From Gorsachius magnificus (taxonomy: Eukaryota; Chordata; Aves; Pelecaniformes; Ardeidae): a stretch of 64,000 bases of DNA. The translations under genes and the position numbers were made by a program. Of this stretch, positions 24,085-34,583 are shown piece after piece. The DNA lies in NCBI GenBank assembly GCA_034008185.1, contig CM067087.1, positions 46,296,090-46,360,089 of the forward strand, given 5' to 3'. A model generated the notes under the pieces. The model searched no databases. It was not told where the DNA came from and saw only the letters and a program-made list of their open reading frames with translations. Every line of letters begins with the position of its first letter. Position 1 is the first letter of the stretch.

Positions 24085-24108
24085 AAAAAAAAAAAAAAAA
24101 AAAAAAAA
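24085..24108. repeat. Poly(A) run, A24
   Basis: Twenty-four A residues after TTGGG, in unique sequence and not adjacent to any CR1 end. Confidence 0.95.
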
Positions 24109-24420
24109 GCTGATGGATAATTTCCAAGGAAGGTCTTGCCATATTTTACTGTGCTCTGCGGGGAGACCACTCCTGGGAGAAGAGGCTGGCCAGAGCTGCT
24201 TTATGTTCCCATCCTGGTCTGTGGCAGGAGGTCGAGCTCAGGCTCCATCGCTCTGATTCAGGCAGCATTTAGGAACGCGAGCTCTCCCACACGGCTGTTT
24301 TACCTCTTTAACTTCTGACACTCGTCTATGAAAGATGGTTGCACAATTTACCATATGTAATTTTTAAACCTATTTTAAGTTAATTCTGTACAACTTCTCA
24401 TCAAGGCACTTTCAATTTAA

Positions 24421-24439
24421 TTTTTTTTTTTTTTTTTTT
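24421..24439. repeat. Poly(T) run, T19
   Basis: Nineteen T residues, 312 bases downstream of the A24 run and opposite in base. The pair could mark two tails in opposite orientation, but no retrocopy between them was recognised. Confidence 0.95.
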
Positions 24440-26030
24440 AGAGCTGAGCTGGTTTAATTAAATTTAACATAAGTCAATTCATATTGATTGAAATTACCTT
24501 AAATGAGTTTGGCTTAAGCCCAAATAACACAGTCTTTTGCACCTGTTTTTAAGTTAAATTGGCTTAAATTTATACCAGCAGTTATACTTTTGCCAACCGT
24601 CAGTGGTAGTCAGCACACAGAAAGCTCACGCTTCCAGGCTGTTATGCAGCACCAAGAAGAGAAATAATCTAAGATTACTTACGTGTACCCAGCTCTCAAC
24701 AGTATCGCTTGTAGATTAAAATACCATTTAATTAGTATAAGCTTCTGAGAAACTTATCAATACCAGGTGTTTGATCTTCCATTCCTTCAATCCTAATTTC
24801 CCAATATATATATCATACAATCAAACAAATGGTGATTTGGTATATTCTCCGTCTTTTAAGCGTCGGCCTTTATTGTGGCCCCTATTAGAGCTCACACTCT
24901 TCTGCTTTAGTATTCTCCCATGCTTTCCTTTTTTCCCATAGCTTTAATGGGAAATACCAAATTCTTGCAAAATAGGCTGAGCTCAGAGCAGGAATAACAG
25001 GAGGATTCTCTGTGGCGTCAGTACAGGCAAGGCCCCTATGCTGAAACTTTCTCTGTAATTCCACAGCTCTCAAACACAAGTGGCAACTGCTGTTGGATTT
25101 CATCTGAACTTTCCCTTCGTGCCCCTGTAAAAATGTTATTTAGGAGAAAGGCAAGCAGAACTCTGTTTGGGACTAGGAGTGTTCTGCTAATTTGATCTTA
25201 ACTTCACTAAGCCTGTAGGTAAACCTTGGAGCTAATTCCATACTCGCATTGCTATCAGCTAGAAGAAATCAAATTAAATGGGAAAGAGCAACTTGGGGTT
25301 TTCCCAGACACCGGTTGTACTTGGGATGGGTTTGTTGCTGTGAGAGAAAAAGCTGACCTCTCCTTCTGCTAATAACCTTAAAATGGGGTGTGCAAGCAGC
25401 GGCAGAGGTTAGGGGCACGGGCGTTCTTACCCTAGATATAAATAGGGAGGTGTTTTGACACGACTATGCGGGGCTGTCTCATCTGAGCACTTTATTAAGA
25501 CCATAGAAGAGTGCGCGCATCTACAAGCTTAGGAATTTCCAATGGAAAATAGGGGGGGTTGCGCATTAGGGGGAGGAAAGACAGTTCTTTATTTTATTTT
25601 TACTTTTATCCATTTTTTCTCCTCAATCTGTCTACTACAGAAGTAATTTTCTGGTGCAGAGCATTGACTGATGTAACGTAGTGTGTATAAGCCACATAAA
25701 TTAACAGAAACGGAAAATAATGTGCTGCCACGGTTTGATATAACATTTAATACTGCCGCATTAATATCCATTGCAATGTAAATATTGCTGTTTAGAAAAT
25801 GTTTGACCCTTTCTAATATAGGAGGCCACGCTACATGATATCAGACTGTGCTCTGTCATGATGCAACACGAAATGAAGTAACAAGAAGTGACACGAACCT
25901 TTGTAAAATACCACAGTGCAGTAACCCATTTTTAATGCTGTCAGTATAAGCCATGGTAGCAGGTAGAAACAAATCAAATGTAACATCTGAACATGAAAAT
26001 ATTGTTAAAATTACCTATAGCCTTCAGTTA

Positions 26031-26850
26031 ATATCTAACTGTCAGGATGTGTCTGGCTGGAGGATCATTTCACACTAATAAATCGCGCAGTTTTGTGATG
26101 AGGATGATTGTGAATCTCATTAGAGAGATTGTCACTTCGGTGTTATTTATTGGTACCTCGTACGACATCGTGGTATAGTTAATATTAGTTTTTTCTTGGT
26201 AATTTTCTTGACTAACAATCCCACAGGCCCACCTGGCCTCTCTTCCCAGGTCTAAGAGAGGGAATATTGCAATGGTTTGTCTAAGCATCCCAGGAGCTTA
26301 TTTGCCATTTCACCCTTGCAGTATTTTTGTTCCATTTACGCTCAAACTTTCCTCCCCCTAAACTCTCCCAAAGCACGTTCCCCCTGGCATGAGAAGGCTA
26401 GCGAGGTGCTTGCTAGCTTTCCTTCAGAATACTTCCCTACAGACTAACAGCATCCAGCTTTTATGGTCTTAACATTTCCCCAGTCCTAGCGCCTCTTCTG
26501 CAAATGAATCTCGCACTTGACGCCAAACTGTATCCAAAAAGCAAAAGCGGTGTAAAACTCATTAATTTTATTGTTCGCCATGGAATTAACTGGGCAGCCA
26601 TCTTAAGATTGTAGAGGCTGACTCACCAGCATTACAGCTGGGGAATAAAGTAGCAGATTCATTGGATTTGGTATTTTTGGTCATAAATAATGTCTAAGGC
26701 AATTAACAATGGGTTTCAGGCTTTTCCCGATGCCTTGATCAAACTGCAATTCGACTGAACAAATAAGGTTTGTAAATGCATGTATGTAAATAAAAATCCC
26801 AATTTTACAATGGGTTTCTTTGGCACATGCTATGCAGCAAGATCACACTG
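26031..26850. promoter_or_regulatory. Candidate conserved regulatory blocks
   Basis: Two complex stretches (about 26040-26340 and 26530-26850) are rich in homeodomain-type words (CTAATAAAT, TCATTAATTTT, GGAATTAACTG, CAATTAACAATGG) and contain GATTGTGAATC-like motifs. No open frame longer than 72 codons is present. Texture and lack of repeats suggest a regulatory element. Conservation is untested. Confidence 0.28.
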
Positions 26851-27234
26851 CTCTTAATGTATATGAGCAAGCACTATCATACTAAAAGTGACTCTTTACG
26901 CTGATAAAGGCTGCAGTGTATTAGGGCTTTCTCTTTCACCTGGCCTTTCCGCTGCGCTTTTTTTCCTTCTCCTAATGTCCTCTACTCCCCGCTGAAAGGA
27001 GGATGGTTCCACTGGAGAATATTCCTCAATAACAAGCAGGTGAATTTTGCAATCTGACCCCGTATTGGGAGATTTGGTATTTTTCCAATTTAGGGAATTT
27101 TCACAACCGCCATACAGGTAGAGAATATTCCCACAGCTCTCAGTTTTCTAAGTGGTGCTGTCCTGGCGTTATATAAATCAGTGATGTGACCTGAGGCAGG
27201 GTGGTAGAGGCTTTCGTGTTGGTAAGCAAAGCAA
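26851..27234. other. Non-coding spacer, nothing recognised
   Basis: About 380 bases of unique sequence ahead of an old CR1 copy. It holds no open frame of note and no repeat. Confidence 0.5.
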
Positions 27235-27489
27235 GAAACAGGGCTTTAGCTGCAGCAAGGGAAGTTCTGAGCAGATATTGGGAAAAGCATTCGTAATGAG
27301 GATGGTCAAACAGTGGAACAAGTTGCCCAGAGATGTCTCATAATCTCCATTCTTAGAGTTATGAAAAACATGACCGGATAAAGCCCTGAGCAGCTTGATC
27401 CAACTTCAGAGTTGGCTCTGCTTCAACAGGTCGTCTTTCCTGGGTGGCCTGCGGAGGTCCCTTCTACCCTCAGTTATTCTACGATTCTT
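27235..27489 (+). mobile_element. CR1 LINE 3' end, old and diverged
   Basis: The order of CR1 words is kept: GCTGCAGCAAGGGAAGTTCT, GGTCAAACAGTGGAACAAGT, GTTGCCCAGAGATGTC, CCATTCTTAGAG, CCTGGGTGG and GAGGTCCCTTCTACCC, with the tail ending TTCTACGATTCTTTG. Many substitutions and small gaps separate it from the other copies, so it is the oldest recognisable insertion here. The coding part is broken. Confidence 0.88.
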
Positions 27490-28503
27490 TGCCAGCAATT
27501 TCACGCTGAATAGTATTTGGTCACCTTCTCATCTGTATTGATTTGCTGTAAAGACTGACTTCGAAGGGTTAAATTAATTTTGTGTAGGGTTATAGCATGA
27601 ACGTGAACTGCGGTCTTAGAAGAATCACATCCTGCTGGCTCATCCACTAGATACCTAATGTTATGACTGCTTCTAAATGTACCGTGAAGATATTCTAAAT
27701 CATATTCGTTTTTAATGTTATCTTAAAAAAGTGGTCTAAAAACTGAAAGACATATTTTATTTCATTATTTTTTTTGTGTACACTATGAAAGAATTAAGAA
27801 CTAACCCAGCTTGCTGCAGGCCATTAGATTTCCTCTTTGACCTTGTCTGATATAATCTCATCTGTTTGTGTTCACGACGGCTTAAAAACCTCAACCTATC
27901 TTGCAAAAAATAAATATAGGAGAAAAACTCTTAAGAAATGCTCTTTCTTCTAAGCCCAATGGGCGATCTTTATTCGATAGAGCTAAGTATTTGACTAGTA
28001 TCTAGTTTTGTAATAAACAGAAGCTGAAATGTAATTTACCCGCTCTTCATGAATTGTTTATTCATATCCACCCTTGGGATATTCCAGTACTATTGAATTA
28101 CTCAGTGTGATGTTGACAACTAGTTTATTTTTTTTTTCCCTCCTAATTTCTGAAATGTGCTGTTATCCAGTATTTAGAGCTGAGAATTAATTATCGAGGA
28201 CATGTGAGAATTTTGCAAAAAAAGTGTAGACAAGTTAAATATAATGGGCCAAATTCTACCCTGAATTAAATTGGTGCAGCCCAACTCATGACAGCAGAAA
28301 GACAGAATGTAGGCAATTAAATATTACTGCAAGATTGTTTTTTCATGTGTGACATTGCTTTCTAGATCTCCTAAAAATACTCCAGGGTTTGGGGAGGATT
28401 GGTTTGTTTTTCTCCCCTGTCGACGTAGTGATACAGTAAACTTCTGTAATAAGAAAGGAAAAAGCAAGTGTAAAAAATCCCTTGACATCAAATTATTTTT
28501 CAG
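27490..28503. other. Non-coding unique sequence, nothing recognised
   Basis: AT-rich unique DNA with a T10 run near 28128-28137. Open frames are short. Confidence 0.5.
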
Positions 28504-28554
28504 GAAGTTAATAGGGAGTGCTATTTACTTTCTCCAAGAAATTCACAAGTGAAG
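28504..28554 (+). other. Possible 51-nt in-frame cassette exon
   Basis: The segment follows AATTATTTTTCAG, a good acceptor, and is followed by GTAAGG, a good donor after AAG. It is 51 bases (17 codons). Frame 1 is open and reads EVNRECYLLSPRNSQVK; another frame is closed by TGA just before the donor. A length divisible by three with phase-0 ends is what a cassette exon would look like. I do not recognise the peptide, and chance is a real alternative. Confidence 0.18.
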
Positions 28555-28560
28555 GTAAGG

Positions 28561-29599
28561 TTGTATTCCTAACCAGGAATACTGGATAGAAAAAAACCAG
28601 TGTTTTCACCAAGGCTTCAGAATGATGAGTTAGAATTTGTTGAAAATCCTGAGAAGTGATTTGTGCCTCCTCCCCCTAGCCTATGTGGAGCTTACTGAGG
28701 GGTTTCACTGGGACAAAAACGTCTGCCCAAATACAGGGACTGGGAAAAAACAACCAAGACCTAAGAAAATAAAAAAATAGAGAGATTAAAAGGAGGGCAA
28801 CCAATTAATGGAAAGCCGTAGCAGCTTTGGTGTCTGACCTGGGAAGACATGGCAGGTAATTTTAGAATAGGCAGGACTTGCTTGCAGCGACATAAGATCT
28901 AAAGATGAGGAGGGGTATAAAATATGAAGAAGAGAGAAGACTGCCCTGCATATTTTCAGTTAACGTTGAGACAGCTGGCGTTGAGAGATTTCTCAGGTTA
29001 AAAATAACATTTTGTTACAATTTTAAATTGCAGCATTCCTTTTTCAAAAACAGTTACAGCACTAATTAGTTAATGTCGTTAAGTATTTATGATCTAGACT
29101 AGTGTAATACTTTAATACATGGTTAAAATTAAGGACGATTTTGTGCAGTTTTCTAAAACAATGCCCTGCAGTAAACAAATAAAGGTAAATTATATTGTGA
29201 ATATTCTCTAACCACCAATGCCTCTGTGTTGCCTGCGACCTACATGCTGCAATACTAAATTAAAAATAACCACCCTCATTTTATTTATCAGGAATCCAAT
29301 ACCAAAAGATGTATTGTGCTGCATACTTCTCACAGTGGCAGACGTGGTATTATTGGAATTGTTCCCGATCCATCCTTTCCCTCCCTATCAGAGTTGCAGG
29401 ATAAACTGAGATATCCAGCTGACCCTCAGCTCCCGGCGGGCTCTGCGAGACCTCGGACAACAGCCATCTCATTCGCTTGGGGTACTTTCAAAATTATAAT
29501 CCTTCACATGAAAAATCCTTCAACTGAGAAACGTACTTGGTTGGGGAAAAGGACCGGATTCAGTTCCTAAAGCTCCCACTTAAATGAACACCCCCCAAG
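28561..29599. other. Non-coding unique sequence, nothing recognised
   Basis: Unique sequence with frames of 63 and 84 codons near 29218-29570 that show no domain. It ends at the 5' truncation point of a CR1 copy. Confidence 0.5.
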
Positions 29600-30032
29600 A
29601 GAGCCACAAAGCTGAGGAGGGGTCTGGAGCCCCAGGCTGCTGGGGAGCGGCTGGGGGAGCTGGGGGGGTTAGCCTGGGCAGAGGGGCTGGGGGGCCCTCA
29701 TGCTCCCACAACTGCCGGAGGGGGGGGAGCCGGGGGGGTCGGGCTCTGCTCCCAGGGAAGGGGCGATGGGACGAGGGGCACCGGCCTCAAGTTGTGCCAG
29801 GGCAGGGTGAGGTTGGCCCTGGGGAACAATTCCTTCCCCAAGGGCTGTCAGGCGCTGGAAGGGGCTGCCCAGGGAAGGGGTCGAGTCCCCAGCCCTGGGG
29901 GGATTTAACAGCCGGGCAGATGAGGTGCAGAGGGCCAGGGTTTAGTGGTGGGATGGCAGGGTTATGTTAACAGTTGAGCTTGATGATCTTAAAGGGCTTT
30001 TCCAACCTAAATGATTCGATGATCCTATAATT
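29600..30032 (+). mobile_element. CR1 LINE 3' fragment, very G-rich
   Basis: It begins within the CR1 words for GAGGGGTCTGGAGCCCC and GAGCGGCTGGGGGAGCTG. It continues through CTCAAGTTGTGCCAGGGCAG, GGAAGGGGCTGCCCAGGG and GGATTTAACAGCCGGGCAG, and ends CCAACCTAAATGATTCGATG ATCCTATAA. The ORF2 remnant is frameshifted: the long 128-codon frame over it is not the CR1 protein frame. Its 5' half holds several long G-runs. It belongs with the copies at 17721, 56143 and 62364. Confidence 0.94.
29653..29694 (+). other. Potential G-quadruplex inside CR1
   Basis: Five runs of G (5, 7, 3, 4 and 6 long) are separated by loops of 4, 7, 4 and 2 bases, which meets the usual G-quadruplex pattern. It lies in the 5' part of the CR1 copy and more G-runs follow to about 29755. 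Confidence 0.6.
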
Positions 30033-30480
30033 CAAGCAGCGCTGGCTTGAGCCCCACCATGGCACCCCCTGGCTGGGCTCGGGGGATGCCTGCTTGCAGC
30101 CGGGGAGGCCGGGGTTAACAGGATGGGGGTTTATTAGAGAGAAATGCAGTCATTCTGGCATGACGTAGGCAGGCCCTCGTCAGAGCGCCCTGTCAAAGCC
30201 GTTCTCCGTGCCCTGTCAGTCTCTGCGTCTGGTGACGAGTCCCACATCACCAGGGCTCCTGTCACGGCTGCCTCCATGCCTGGCCCCGACGTGTGCCTGA
30301 TGGCACTGCAGTGCTCAGCTCTGGGGGCGGGGGAGACGGCAGCAGGATCCCGGCTTAGCCCTTACCCACCGAGGTGATCCAGAGCCTTTTCCTTCCACCC
30401 CCGTTGCCCGAAGCAGCGTCACTCAGCCTCTCGGGCGTCACTGGCTGTGGCACTGCTGGGATTTGCCCGTCCCCTGGACA
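30033..30480. other. GC- and CpG-rich unique patch next to CR1
   Basis: From about 30060 to 30440 the sequence keeps roughly 15-18 CpGs and is GC-rich, unlike most of the window. It directly follows a CR1 tail and shows no CR1 words itself. Frames of 73 and 77 codons (30144-30377 and 30374-30595) have no domain. It could be a small CpG island, or GC-biased sequence around a repeat. Confidence 0.35.
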
Positions 30481-33095
30481 GGCTGTGTGGGTTGTTTCAG
30501 TGTGGTCATGTCATCAAAGCCTACAGCTTTTCTGTTTTCAAGGCTGCTACGTTTGTGTTCATCCCATACAGCTTATTACACATTTAGCTGTTTGAACAAC
30601 AGGCAATTTTCCCGGTGGTTACTCAAATTTTTAATTAATTGGTATGTATTGTGTTGAGTCCTGCCCTTTTTCCATAAGCAAGTAATGAACTCTCTATATA
30701 GTTATTAGACTTTCAGCTTTCCAACCCACTTCATGCAATTACATCCAAAGACTCTGTGACTAACGCTCTGTACTAAGCAGCTTTTCTTATTTCTCATATG
30801 TGAAATCATTCTCATATTGGATGTGCTGATGTAGTATTTGAATCCCCATGCTCACAGAAAGCGCATTTCCTTTTTTAACCTTCTTGTGACACTGCTTCGA
30901 GCTCCTGTTTATCCCTGGCACTTTCAGCAGCACAATAACTCCATCGTAAACGTCCTGCTTCATTGCCTTCCTACTGCGATGATTAGATGACGCTTCTGCC
31001 CGGATTCTTAGTTCCAGCTATTTATTATGGCCACGTGGCAAAGTGTGGAGGTTTCTCCTCTGGAGATTTGGGCTGGGAGTCTAGAAGGGCAGCGCTCCAC
31101 TTCTGGAATTCAAGTTTTACACAAACTAGAGAGTTTTATGTATGAATTACAGAGGGTGTGAGAACAAGCTAAGCTGTGACAAGTCCTAATAAGCCACAGT
31201 TATCTTGTCCATTCATTACGAAGCATGAATAGTAATATTCTAGTCGCCCATGACTTCAAAGCATGAAGGCAGCCTAACAAAAACATCTGCAACAGACTAA
31301 ATATCTTTCCAATCTCTGCTGTCTCTGATTGCCCACTAAAGAATGGTAGTGTTCCTCTGGGACATCAGGCTAGGATTCGGCAGGTCTCTCAACACTCCAG
31401 GACTTGGGAAGCTCTCCTTGGTCATCAGCAGGCGTCGGCAGTAAGTCTCCATCCCTTCCAAGTCTCAGGTTATATAGTATACAGCTCTAAAGTTCACATC
31501 TTTGCGCCACGGGGCTGCAGAGTAATGCAGCTCTGGCAGGAAGGAAGCCATCATATTCATCATCCCAGCTTTAGAAATCTTCTTACTTTCTAGCAGATAG
31601 AAGCTAGAGGACACTCTATTCTATGCAACGCAAAGTGCCTTTGAGAAAGCATCATTTATTAGGAAGATATATTATTTTAGGTTTTGGCAGGTTACATTCC
31701 AAACAAGGACCCAGTGTGTCCTCATGTAATGAAACACTGCACAATTCATGTCTCGCCTCCTGCCACTGCTTTTAGAATGGGTGGAAATGAGTAATTACCC
31801 CTAAATGGTAGGCATTTCTCCATTACTTACTGAGAGTATTTGGCAGTGATCATTTAGGCTTTAAATGTTTTTTTAAAAGCTAATACCATTCATAGACCTG
31901 CCAGTTTCAGAACTTTAACAAGTGTCCCCGAAACTCTTCAACCAATTTATTACAAAATTACTCCATCTTTTAAATTCAGCTCTAGTTATCTCTGCCTCTC
32001 TCTCTTTGCTCCATATTTAAACCATTATTGGGGAGTTCTTTGTACATGCCAGAGTACAAGAACATGGAATTAAAGATTGCTCTGAGTAGTATAATTTAAA
32101 AGAAGATAAGGTTGTGTCACCTGTAATTCAGGCAACACTTGAAGAAATACTAACCTGGTGCAGTGCCACTGACATCACCGTGACATCATCAGGACACGCT
32201 TAGGTTGGACTTCTCAGCGGAATGAATGGGAGAAGAGGGCATCCCACAGCTTTCCCAATGGCCCACCACCAGCAGCTTGCTGTGGCGGTTCGGTGCGGTG
32301 TGCCTGGGGTGGGCTTGCTCCTGGGGTCGGCGAGGCGTGCCCACCTCTGGGCAGATGTTGCTGAGCCAAAGAGGAGTTTCCCTGGCCGTTCAGTTACTCC
32401 CAGACACCTCTGATACATGTTCCAGTTCTCAAGTGACAATTTAACCTGTATCTGCAGTTATTTTTCATGTAACAGCACTGCTGAAGTCCTCTGGTTTAGA
32501 GACCTCCTCTCTTCAAACGTGACCTCATACGTGGTGACCGGCCTAATATAATGTAGCTGTAAACTTCATAAAGCCATGTTCCAGCTGCGATCACAGATTT
32601 GGGATTTTATTTCTTCTGATGGTCTCAAAAGCCTGGATTTTTCAGGAATAGCAAAGGGCCATTTCTTTTTCCTTTGCTTTATTTTTTAGAAGCATGTTAG
32701 AGGCGGGTACGCTAGTTACAGAAAATAGTTTGTGCTGTGGAAAGTACAGTTTTAACACCTAAACCCAATGGATTCATAATTTTTTCTTCATGCCTCATAG
32801 ACACATTGAATTATTACATTATCTCCAGCAATATAAACTAATATACTATAATTTTATATAAAAATTATTTTATATGTTATTTGATCTTCTGATGATTTTC
32901 CTTCTGTTGTCTTCTCTTCATCATGACACCATGAGCAGTAACCACTTGCACGCATGGACCACTTTGGGCAATAGCCCACCCCAGCTTCAGAATTTGACAT
33001 GTTAGAGCGAGAATTGCATGTTGGCCGATTCTCTTAGCTGTCTTTTGTGTGTATGTGGATAAATATCTACGTATGCTGAGAGAGGGAATATTTAT
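30481..33095. other. Non-coding unique sequence, no gene seen
   Basis: Mostly AT-rich. A short GC-rich interval at about 32215-32405 yields overlapping frames of 63-79 codons on both strands without domains. An AT-rich stretch runs from about 32805 to 32885. No CR1 was recognised. Confidence 0.55.
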
Positions 33096-33131
33096 AGAGT
33101 ATATTTGAGAGTATATTTAAGAGCATATTTT
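33096..33131. repeat. 12-bp tandem repeat, three copies
   Basis: AGAGTATATTTG, AGAGTATATTTA and AGAGCATATTTT follow each other directly. A longer AT-rich stretch follows to about 33175. It is a small variable-number-type repeat with no known role. Confidence 0.85.
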
Positions 33132-33690
33132 TATATATCCATTATTTATATAATATTAATTTAAATTTAATGGCCTTTTCCATGTGCCGAGGAAAAAAAT
33201 TCCTGCTTTAGCCCTGAGTAAACTGAGTGAAATTAGATATGGTCAAGTCAAGTTATTTAAACTTGGGGATTTCAAATATGGGATAAGTAAACAGACTTGA
33301 AGAAAATGGCAAGCACACTGGCAACACCTGACATGCTGTGGAAACATTGAAAGTCTTTCTAAAGCCTGAGCAAGGGAACGATATGCCTACATCAGTTGGT
33401 AGATCAGGAATTACTTTCTTGGAGAGGCAGTAGAGATCAGATTTAGGCTCGGTGTATCAGCTGACTTTCTGTCTTCCTGATCACTAGCAGTGCCCTATCT
33501 AGCTCAGCTCTTATTCCGTGAGTACTCTAGTGCGCTTCTGCTTCAACTCAGGAGAATTTCTGATGAACGCAAAGCCCCACTTCCTTGTGCCTTTGCTTTT
33601 ACCGTCTCTCGATTACTTTATTTGAGCATGCTGAACTTAGGGACTTAAGCTAAAAATAAAACTAGAAGAATTTTTCTCTCTGCCAATACA
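33132..33690. other. Non-coding unique sequence, nothing recognised
   Basis: AT-rich at the start (to about 33175), then ordinary unique sequence. No open frame of note. Confidence 0.5.
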
Positions 33691-34000
33691 ACTGGAATGC
33701 CCCTGGGCAATGGCGTTGTTCAAACGAAGCCCAAATTGCCGGTGCAGTGCAAATATTGTCAGGTTAAGTAACAGTTCATTTAGTTCTGCAGGCTTAATTT
33801 TGTTCCGACAGAGGAGGCTTCCTGGTTTACATTTACATTTTCTACACGATACGCACTTGCCAGTTTTGTGAAATGAAGGGCAAGAATAAGGTTCTCACCC
33901 CGTGGATGCTGGAGGCTGTTCGAGTACCTTCCTTAATTTCTGTGGGCACTGAACCAAAAGGCTGGAATGCAGCGTATTGCAAAACTGCCACGGGGAACCT
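33691..34000. promoter_or_regulatory. Candidate regulatory block (low confidence)
   Basis: Complex sequence of balanced composition with CpGs near 33714, 33727 and 33740 and clusters such as TGCAGTGCAAATATTG and GCAGGCTTAATTTTG. ATGCAAAT-like (GTGCAAAT) and TTAATT words suggest POU and homeodomain sites. There are no open frames. Conservation is unknown. Confidence 0.22.
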
Positions 34001-34497
34001 TTTTGTTACAAATTATACGATGAGACCAGAGGTGTTTTAATGGAGTTTTGAGTCTTCTAATCTTAGTACGGTGTGGGTGGAAGTAAGGGGGTTCTGGGCT
34101 TCCTGTCATAATGCATAGAAAAAGTATTTGAAATCAGAGTAGTTTGAACCATTTTCTGTAGTTAGTACTCAAAATAAATAATCTTTGCTAACTTGGTAGA
34201 AATGATTGATTATTCCCTAAGCACCACTTTGTAGCTGGAACATGGAGACTTGCTGGTGTGCTTGAAACAGCATAAATAACCCATTGCTTTATAACTTCAG
34301 CTAAGCATTAATTACTCAAGAGTTTTACCACTGAGTGTTATGGTATTGATTAATAGGTTGGAATTTGAAAGTTTTAAAACTCTCTCTCAATGCCCACGTA
34401 GTGCACGCCTGGGAGCGCGGGGAATGCTCAGAGCTCAGGTTTCAGTACATCTCCCATTAATTCTCATTAAATAGCTCCCATTCTTCTTCTCTTCCAG
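34001..34497. other. Non-coding sequence ending in a strong splice-acceptor-like tract
   Basis: Unique sequence with no open frame. Its last 20 bases (CCATTCTTCTTCTCTTCCAG) form a close match to a consensus 3' splice site, with TCTCATT upstream as a possible branch point. Confidence 0.4.
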
Positions 34498-34583
34498 CGT
34501 CTAAAGTGGTCGCAACAGATTTCATGGATTTCTCATTCAGAAATAACTTTGACAGGCACGATGAAAGAGATACCTTTATTTAG
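34498..34583 (+). other. Possible terminal exon after a strong acceptor
   Basis: After the acceptor, one frame reads SKVVATDFMDFSFRNNFDRH and then 7 more residues, to a TAG at 34581-34583. It is rich in Asp, Arg and Phe and looks protein-like. A second frame is also open, to about 34590, where a weak donor (GAG|GTTAGG) could make the segment internal. No AATAAA signal was seen close downstream, which counts against a terminal exon. The peptide is not recognised. Confidence 0.15.

Larger units (their letters stand above)
23038..26030. other. Non-coding unique sequence, no gene seen
   Basis: The first 80 bases are relatively GC-rich, then the sequence becomes AT-rich. A 111-codon plus-strand frame (23778-24113) runs into the poly(A) tract at 24085, which supplies its Lys-rich end. 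It has no known domain. Poly(A) and poly(T) tracts are listed separately. No CR1 fragment was recognised. Confidence 0.55.

Noticed and set aside
23778..24113. 111-codon plus-strand frame
   Set aside because: Its C-terminus is the poly(A) tract read as Lys codons, and two antisense frames overlap it. No recognisable domain.
29584..29970. 128-codon Gly-rich frame
   Set aside because: It lies inside a CR1 copy in a non-CR1 phase. The Gly content comes from G-runs.
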